Position numbers and translations under genes: made by a program. From Chloroflexota bacterium (GTDB taxonomy: Bacteria; Chloroflexota; Dormibacteria; Dormibacterales; Dormibacteraceae), in contig VBGM01000037.1 of the NCBI GenBank assembly GCA_005880855.1, positions 1 to 34,533 on the forward strand: 34,533 bases of DNA. Direction: 5' to 3'. The notes under the pieces are model-generated. The model ran no database searches. It worked only from the letters and a program-made list of their open reading frames with translations, and was not told the DNA's origin. Positions 29,611 through 34,533 of this stretch are shown here, piece after piece. The stretch's first letter is position 1. Each line of letters begins with the position of its first letter.

Positions 29611-30528
29611 CTGGAACGCCTCAGCTTCGTAGGCGTCACCACAGGACAGTCGGCAGCCACGCGGCTGTTTCCCGCGTGGGCGAAAGAGCTCGGCCTGCGC
29701 GATGTGCGACTCGTGGGCCACGACCTGCCCATACATGCGCCGCGGGAGGAATACCGAAGCCTCGTGGGGCGCATCAAGACCGATGAGCACGAACGCGGCG
29801 CGCTCATCACCACCCACAAGATCGACCTCTTCGAAGCGTGCCGCGACCTGTTCGATCAAATCGACGAGAGCTCGCTCCTGTGCGGCGAAACTTCGTGCCT
29901 GTCCAAGCGCGACGGGATGCTCTGCGCGCGGGCGACGGACCTGGTTTCCGCCAGCCGCTCTCTCGATGAATTTCTACCTGTGGATCACTTTCAAAAGACG
30001 GCGGGCGAGGTGCTGTGTCTCGGCGCCGGAGGGTCGGCTATCGCGATCACGCTCCACCTCCTCGGGCGGACACGCATCACGGTGGTGAATCGAAGCCAGG
30101 GGCGGCTCGATGCGATGCGAGCGATTCATGCCAGTGTCAACGCTTTGGCTGAGGTCGCATACATCCGCAACGCCGACCCGCTTCTCAACGACGAGCTGAT
30201 GGGCGATCTGCCCGCCGGCTCGCTGCTGATCAACGCCACCGGCATGGGCAAGGACACCCCTGGCTCGCCGGTATCAAATGCAGCCTTGTTCCCGGCGAAC
30301 GGGATCGTGTGGGAGGTCAACTATCGGGGCGAGCTGCAGTTTCTGAGGCAGGCGCTGGGGCAGCGGGTGGAGCGCGGGCTGCGGGTCCACGATGGCTGGC
30401 GGTACTTCATCCACGGATGGGCCACGGTGATCGAGGAGGTCTTCGACCTCCACATCCAGGAAGACCAGCTCTCTCGGTTGGCCGCGCTGTCGGAGGGGGA
30501 GCGCCGTCAGCTGCCGGCGGGAGCCTGA
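29611..30528 (+). CDS. Shikimate-dehydrogenase-like protein with an apparent CTG start
   Basis: About 305 residues related to shikimate 5-dehydrogenases: an N-terminal substrate domain (LSFVGVTTGQSAATRLFPAW, LITTHKIDLFEACRDLFD) and a C-terminal Rossmann domain (VLCLGAGGSAIAITLHLLG, ITVVNRSQGRL, LLINATGMGKDTPGSPV). It belongs to a branch that accompanies sugar genes rather than aroE itself. There is no ATG, GTG or TTG near the beginning of the conserved sequence. CTG 29611 lies 1 base after the SIS stop and gives MERLSFVGV, the expected N-terminus; the next upstream in-frame option is a TTG about 85 bases inside the SIS gene. Likely an NAD(P)-dependent dehydrogenase of a cyclic polyol acid or similar. 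Confidence 0.85.
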   Translation: MERLSFVGVTTGQSAATRLFPAWAKELGLRDVRLVGHDLPIHAPREEYRSLVGRIKTDEHERGALITTHKIDLFEACRDLFDQIDESSLLCGETSCLSKRDGMLCARATDLVSASRSLDEFLPVDHFQKTAGEVLCLGAGGSAIAITLHLLGRTRITVVNRSQGRLDAMRAIHASVNALAEVAYIRNADPLLNDELMGDLPAGSLLINATGMGKDTPGSPVSNAALFPANGIVWEVNYRGELQFLRQALGQRVERGLRVHDGWRYFIHGWATVIEEVFDLHIQEDQLSRLAALSEGERRQLPAGA

Positions 30529-30569
30529 TCGCACAGGCCCGCCCGAACGGGTCTAACCTCTAGACGCCA

Positions 30570-32501
30570 GTGGCGACGAATAAGCCTGCGACCAAACCAG
30601 CGCCGCCCCCCAATCCGATGCGGTCGGTTCGCTTGTGGGTGAGCCTCGGCATCCTCCTGCTCGCCAACATCGTGGTCAGCAATCTGTTGTTCGCGGCTGC
30701 CCAGCCGACGACCGTCACGCTGCCCTACGACGTCTTCAAGGAGCAGGTGGCTCAGGGCAATGTGACCAGCGTGACCACCACTGGCGATTCCATAACGGGC
30801 GTGACCAAGACTCCCGTGAAAGAGACCAGCACCGGCGTCAGCGCCACTCACTTCACCACCCAGCGGCCGTCGTTCGCCGATGACAGCCTGGAACCGCTGC
30901 TCGAGCAGCACGGCGTGACCATCAACGCCAAGCCCGAGAACCCGCCACCGCCATTCTGGGAAACCCTTCTGTTCAGCTTCGGGCCGACATTGCTGATCGT
31001 GCTCGGAGTCCTGTACATCTTCAGGCGGATCGGAAGCGCCGGCGGCACAGGCGGCTTGCTCGGCTCTTTCGGTCAGAGCAGGGCCCGGCTCTACAACCCC
31101 GAGACGCCAGGCACAACGTTCGCAGATGTCGCCGGCATCGACGAGGTCAAGCAGGAGCTCGAAGAGCTGGTCGACTTCCTGCGCGACCCGCAGAAGTACG
31201 AACGTCTGGGGGGCATGGTTCCCAAGGGCGTCCTGCTGATCGGTCCCCCTGGCACCGGCAAGACGCTGCTGGCGCGTGCGGTCGCGGGCGAGGCGAAGGT
31301 CCCGTTCTTCAGCCAGTCGGCCTCGGAATTCGTCGAAGCGATCGTCGGGGTCGGCGCCTCGCGCGTGCGCGACCTCTTTATGAAGGCTCGCCAGTCAGCG
31401 CCGGCGATCATCTTCATCGACGAGCTGGACGCCATCGGCCGGAGCCGGAGCGCCGGCCTCCGGATCGGCGGCAACGACGAGCAGGAGCAGACGCTCAACC
31501 AGATCCTCACCGAGATGGACGGCTTCGAGCCTGGCAAGGGCGTGATCGTCCTCGCGGCCACCAACCGGGCCGACGTGCTGGACCAGGCCCTCCTGCGGCC
31601 GGGTCGGTTCGACCGGCGGGTGACACTTCAGCCACCAGACCGGCGGGGTCGCGCCGCGATCCTCAAGATCCACTCGGCAAAGGTGCCGCTCGCCCCGGAT
31701 GTCGACCTGGATGAGATCGCCGGCGCCACCCCGGGCCTGGTCGGCGCGGACCTCCGCAACCTGGTCAACGAGGCAGCGCTCGGTGCCGCTCGGAAGGGAG
31801 AGACAACAGTTACGTCGGCCGACTTCTTCGAAGCGATTGACAGAATCCTGCTTGGCACCGAGCGTCACCTGGTGCTGTCGCCCGGCGATCGCGAACGCAT
31901 CGCGTATCACGAGTCAGGGCATGCCCTGCTTGGCTTGCTCGTGCCTGGGGCCGATCCCGTGCGCAAAGTCACGATAATTCCGCACGGCGGAGCGCTCGGG
32001 GTGACCGTTTCGAACCCGATCGCGGATCGCGTCAACTACGGCGAAGACTACCTTCGGGCCCGCATCGTGGGCGCCCTCGGCGGGCGCGCGGCGGAGCAGC
32101 TCGTCTACACGACGGTGTCCACCGGCGCGGCCAACGACCTCCAGCAGGTGACCCAGATCGCCCACGAGATGGTGGTGAGGTGGGGCATGTCACCAAAGAT
32201 CGGGCCGCTCGCGTTCGCGGAAGACGGCGCGGGCTCCGGGTTCGGGCTGGCGCGCCCCTACAGCGAGGCAACGGCGCGTGACGTCGACACCGAGGTCAAG
32301 CGAATCGCCGACGAGTGTTATGCGGACGCGTTGCGGCTGCTCACCGAGCACCGCACGCAGCTCGACAACCTTGCCCGCGCGGTTTTGAAGGACGACTCCC
32401 TCGATGAGGACCAGATCCTCGCCGCGGCAGGCATACCTCGACCGCCGGCATCACCCACGAGTGACAGCGGCGCGCCCCTCGAAGGCGCCGGCGCCCGCTG
32501 A
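30570..32501 (+). CDS. ftsH: FtsH-type ATP-dependent zinc metalloprotease
   Basis: A 643-residue membrane protease that degrades membrane and short-lived cytosolic proteins. It has a first transmembrane helix at ~22-44, a small extracytoplasmic domain, a second helix at ~132-151, an AAA+ module with Walker A GPPGTGKT (225-232), Walker [12 protein letters not shown] (280-290) and the second region of homology ending [10 protein letters not shown], then the zinc site HESGH (447-451). The pore-loop motif, usually MFVG, reads AIVG (257-260), so the conserved pore phenylalanine is Ile258. GTG start; a TAACCT box 10 bases before it may give a very short leader. It stands alone and is unrelated in function to the sugar genes on its left. 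The C-terminal tail after ~615 is Pro/Ser-rich and disordered. Confidence 0.95.
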   Translation: MATNKPATKPAPPPNPMRSVRLWVSLGILLLANIVVSNLLFAAAQPTTVTLPYDVFKEQVAQGNVTSVTTTGDSITGVTKTPVKETSTGVSATHFTTQRPSFADDSLEPLLEQHGVTINAKPENPPPPFWETLLFSFGPTLLIVLGVLYIFRRIGSAGGTGGLLGSFGQSRARLYNPETPGTTFADVAGIDEVKQELEELVDFLRDPQKYERLGGMVPKGVLLIGPPGTGKTLLARAVAGEAKVPFFSQSASEFVEAIVGVGASRVRDLFMKARQSAPAIIFIDELDAIGRSRSAGLRIGGNDEQEQTLNQILTEMDGFEPGKGVIVLAATNRADVLDQALLRPGRFDRRVTLQPPDRRGRAAILKIHSAKVPLAPDVDLDEIAGATPGLVGADLRNLVNEAALGAARKGETTVTSADFFEAIDRILLGTERHLVLSPGDRERIAYHESGHALLGLLVPGADPVRKVTIIPHGGALGVTVSNPIADRVNYGEDYLRARIVGALGGRAAEQLVYTTVSTGAANDLQQVTQIAHEMVVRWGMSPKIGPLAFAEDGAGSGFGLARPYSEATARDVDTEVKRIADECYADALRLLTEHRTQLDNLARAVLKDDSLDEDQILAAAGIPRPPASPTSDSGAPLEGAGAR

Positions 32502-32539
32502 CCCCCCCCGGGCCTCACTGGCGACTAATCGGCTGTCCG

Positions 32540-32545
32540 TAAACT
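32540..32545 (+). promoter_or_regulatory. Candidate leaderless -10 box of the DUF5996 gene
   Basis: TAAACT followed by 6 bases and GTG 32552, in the 50-base gap after ftsH. The gap also contains a run of eight C (32502-32509). No ribosome-binding site precedes the GTG, which supports a leaderless start. Confidence 0.5.
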
Positions 32546-32551
32546 GGGCAC

Positions 32552-33673
32552 GTGAGCACAATAGGGCGGGTCACCGGAGTGGACGTATGGCCCGAGCTGC
32601 CCTACGGCGAGTGGAACGACACCCTCGAGACCCTGCACATGGTCACGCAAATAGTGGGCAAGGTCAGGCTCTCGCTGACGCCGTTGGAGCCGCAATGGGC
32701 CAACGTTCCGCTGTACCTGACCGCACACGGATTGACAACGACGCCGATGGCGTCCGGCCCCGTCATATTCCAGGTCGACATCGACCTGCTCGACCACCAG
32801 GTTCTGATCACGACCACCGGAGGCGAGATGCGTCGGGTGCCTTTGGCCGCGCGGCCGGTCGCTGCCTTCTACGCCGACTTCATGTCCAGCCTGAGCAGCC
32901 TCGGCATCGTCGCCCGGTTCTTACCGAGTCCGTCCGAGGTCAGCGATCCGATTCCCTTCGCGGAGGACACCGTCCACTCGGCATACGAGCCGGAATGGGC
33001 GAATCGTTTCTTCAGGGTCCTGTCGCACACCGACCTGGTCCTCAAGCAGCATCGCTCCAGGTTTCGTGGAAGAACGTCGCCGGTCCACTTCTTCTGGGGA
33101 ACCTTTGACCTGGCCAACAGCAGGTTCTCCGGCCGGCCCGCCGACCCGCCCCCGAATGCCGGCATCATCCACCGGTTGGGCGCCGACGCCGAGCAGATCT
33201 GCGCCGGCTTCTGGCCCGGCAGCCGGCAATTCCCGCAAGCAGCTTTCTTCGCTTACACCTATCCCAAACCCGACGGCATCGAGGCGCAAGCGATCCAACC
33301 AGCGCAGGCGCGGTGGGACGTGGGCCTGGGCGAGTTCGCGCTGCTGTACGACGACGTCCGCCGGAGCGCGTCGCCGGAGGCGGCCATCCTCGACTTCTGC
33401 GAGAGCACGTACTCCGCCGGTGCCCGACTACGTGGCTGGGACCCGAAGCTGGTCGTCGAGACGGCCTCCACCGCTTCGACGCCTCCGGCAACGCTCTCGG
33501 TATCGAGCACGCCGGCCGCGAGGTCACGACCATCGCGCCGGAGGGATCGGAGCTGTGGGCGATCCTCGATGGCAAGGAGGTGGTGCACACGGCGGGCGTC
33601 GACTGGTGGTTCCACGTCGCAAACCTCAGCGGGTGGCGGGCAAACTGCATCGCCGACACCCGCGCGGGTGTGA
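32552..33673 (+). CDS. DUF5996 family protein, reading frame runs on into the next gene
   Basis: Open frame of 373 codons. Residues ~1-300 look like the DUF5996 family: LPYGEWNDTLETLHMVTQIVGKV, PLYLTAHGLTT, SPVHFFWGTFDLANSRFSGRPA and, near the end, AILDFCESTYSAGARLRGWD. Function unknown. Family members normally stop soon after this last motif. Here the frame continues for about 75 codons of Ser/Arg/Thr-rich sequence from ~33461 that is simply the wrong frame of the following BNR-repeat gene, so the true protein probably ends near 33460 or is fused to the next one. Start GTG 32552 fits the -10 box just upstream. Confidence 0.75.
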   Translation: MSTIGRVTGVDVWPELPYGEWNDTLETLHMVTQIVGKVRLSLTPLEPQWANVPLYLTAHGLTTTPMASGPVIFQVDIDLLDHQVLITTTGGEMRRVPLAARPVAAFYADFMSSLSSLGIVARFLPSPSEVSDPIPFAEDTVHSAYEPEWANRFFRVLSHTDLVLKQHRSRFRGRTSPVHFFWGTFDLANSRFSGRPADPPPNAGIIHRLGADAEQICAGFWPGSRQFPQAAFFAYTYPKPDGIEAQAIQPAQARWDVGLGEFALLYDDVRRSASPEAAILDFCESTYSAGARLRGWDPKLVVETASTASTPPATLSVSSTPAARSRPSRRRDRSCGRSSMARRWCTRRASTGGSTSQTSAGGGQTASPTPARV

Positions 33674-34338
33674 TCCTCGGCACATCAGACGCCCACCTCT
33701 ACCGGATCGCCGGCAAGGGTGTGGAGCGAGTGCGATCGTTTGAACGCGCGCCTGGGCGAAAGCAGTGGTTCACGCCCTGGGGTGGTCCTCCCGAAACCCG
33801 CTCGATCACCGAAGACCGCGACACCGTCTATGTCAACGTCCATGTCGGCGGTGTGCTCCGCTCATCAGACCACGGCGAGTCGTGGCAGCCGACCATCGAC
33901 ATCGGCACGGACATCCATCGCGTGACGACAGGCCACGGGCGGGTCTATGCCGCGGGCGCGCAAGGCTTGAACGTGAGCCAGGACAAGGGAGACACGTGGA
34001 GTGCGAGCCATGAAGGCCTCAAGGGCAGCTACTGCCGAGGGGTGACCGTCTGCGGCGACACGGTCCTCGTCTCAGCGGCAGACGGTCCGCGCGGAGGCCA
34101 CAGCGGGGTGTACTGGAGCTCAGTTGATGGCCGCTCGTTCGAGCGCGCCACGCAGGGGTTACCCGACTGGTTCAGCCACAACGTCGACAGCCTGTGGCTC
34201 GACGCATTTCCTAACGGTTCGCTGGCAGCTTTCGGCACCGAGGACGGAAATCTCTTCGCTTCCACCGATCGGGGCCGGTCGTGGTCTCAGATCGCCCGCG
34301 GCCTTCCGGGGATTACGCGGGTCCAGCTCATTACTTAG
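33460..34338 (+). CDS. BNR/YVTN-repeat (sialidase-like beta-propeller) protein lacking a start codon
   Basis: About 292 residues of beta-propeller repeats. Asp-box-like elements are visible: SSDHGESWQPT, SQDKGDTWSAS, SSVDGRSFERA and STDRGRSWSQI, each followed by a blade strand. Related proteins are described as WD40/YVTN/BNR-like repeat proteins of unknown role. The conserved start of such propellers (a strand like KLVVGTEDGLHRFD) is split here: KLVVE is in the DUF5996 frame up to 33460 and DGLHRFDASG begins in the -1 frame at 33460. No ATG/GTG/TTG precedes the homology closely; an in-frame GTG at 33313 would translate DUF5996 sequence in the wrong frame. The end overlaps the convergent DUF2461 gene by 8 bases. 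Confidence 0.7.
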   Translation, partial: DGLHRFDASGNALGIEHAGREVTTIAPEGSELWAILDGKEVVHTAGVDWWFHVANLSGWRANCIADTRAGVILGTSDAHLYRIAGKGVERVRSFERAPGRKQWFTPWGGPPETRSITEDRDTVYVNVHVGGVLRSSDHGESWQPTIDIGTDIHRVTTGHGRVYAAGAQGLNVSQDKGDTWSASHEGLKGSYCRGVTVCGDTVLVSAADGPRGGHSGVYWSSVDGRSFERATQGLPDWFSHNVDSLWLDAFPNGSLAAFGTEDGNLFASTDRGRSWSQIARGLPGITRVQLIT

Positions 34339-34533
34339 CCGACTCGAGGTGGCGGCCCAGCCATGCGTTGAGCTCTGCGCCATCCCGCCAGACTTTCGCA
34401 ATCCGCTCCCGTGCGGCTGCCGTGGCTATCCACGGTTCGATCGGCCAGCGCTTCCAGTAGATCAGGCGCTTGTGGCGCAGCAGCTCTCCGCGCGGGTGAT
34501 CCTGCGGATGGGGTGGAGGCACCCGCTTGAGCT
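34331..34533 (-). CDS. DUF2461 family protein, C-terminal fragment
   Basis: The last 66 or so codons of a gene entering from the right edge. Visible residues include LKRVPPPHPQDHPRGELLRH, then LIYWKRWPIEPW, and ERIAKVWRDGAELNAWLGRHL before the stop. The LKR-P-x-DHP pattern, the following basic stretch and the final VxxxWRxxxxLNxWL helix match the C-terminus of DUF2461/TIGR02453 proteins, whose function is unknown. The in-frame GTG at 34522 is internal, not a start, because the conserved LKRVP motif begins upstream of it. Confidence 0.7.
   Translation of the reverse strand, partial: LKRVPPPHPQDHPRGELLRHKRLIYWKRWPIEPWIATAAARERIAKVWRDGAELNAWLGRHLESAK

Noticed and set aside
1-34533. CRISPR arrays, tRNA/rRNA genes, insertion sequences, phage or defence genes
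   Set aside because: I saw no regularly spaced repeats, no cloverleaf sequence, and no transposase, integrase or defence-type protein in any frame.

Overview
This is a high-GC window packed with genes: about 27 protein genes in roughly nine transcription units, many joined by 1-4 base ATGA/GTGA stop-start overlaps. There is no rRNA, tRNA, CRISPR array or insertion sequence that I can recognise, and no gene-free stretch longer than about 165 bases. Frequent GTG/TTG starts, apparent leaderless promoters (a TAnnnT -10 box 6-8 bases before the start codon), a luciferase-like F420-type oxidoreductase and many molybdenum hydroxylase, SDR and sugar genes suggest a soil bacterium from the Chloroflexota/Dormibacterota or Actinomycetota side of the tree. 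The phylum is inference only.

Layout. (1) 1-3583, minus: transaldolase, a sugar isomerase-like TIM barrel, a lipoprotein sugar-binding protein and the start of a sugar ABC ATPase. A perfect hairpin lies between the last two, and a strong promoter with a LacI-type operator precedes the binding protein. (2) 3631-11079, plus: a protein ending in a PEP-synthase-type phosphohistidine domain, the FAD, 2Fe-2S and molybdopterin subunits of a xanthine-dehydrogenase-family hydroxylase, and a PPDK-like protein with ATP-grasp and phosphohistidine domains but no pyruvate-binding barrel. (3) 11076-17237, minus: a gluconate-2-dehydrogenase-type small subunit, a GMC flavoprotein, an orphan CoxL-type molybdopterin subunit, an SDR and a metallo-beta-lactamase-fold hydrolase. 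(4) 17313-18353, minus: a LacI regulator with an operator at its own promoter. (5) 18520-24498, plus: a seven-gene operon (VOC protein, MetE-like zinc transferase, LLM oxidoreductase, SDR, MaoC hydratase, class III CoA-transferase, DUF993 aldolase-like protein) that reads as an undescribed catabolic route through a CoA thioester. (6) 24589-26825, minus: a phosphotriesterase-family hydrolase and an FAD oxidoreductase. (7) 26883-30528, plus: ROK kinase, Gfo/Idh/MocA dehydrogenase, UPF0309-type SIS protein and a shikimate-dehydrogenase-like protein. (8) 30570-34338, plus: FtsH, then a DUF5996 protein running out of frame into a BNR-repeat protein. (9) the end of a DUF2461 protein on the minus strand at the right edge.

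Together, units 1 and 3-7 look like a sugar or sugar-derivative island: uptake by an ABC transporter, oxidation by GMC, molybdenum and SDR enzymes, lactone or ester hydrolysis (PTE, MBL), phosphorylation (ROK), isomerisation (SIS, TIM barrel) and carbon-carbon cleavage (transaldolase, DUF993). The LacI regulator probably ties units 1 and 4 together, because both promoters have the same layout: a TTGAC -35, a 17-base spacer, a -10 and then a related 14-bp operator 11-12 bases downstream. The most novel-looking pieces are the paired, incomplete dikinase-like proteins around a molybdenum hydroxylase, and the seven-gene operon 5.
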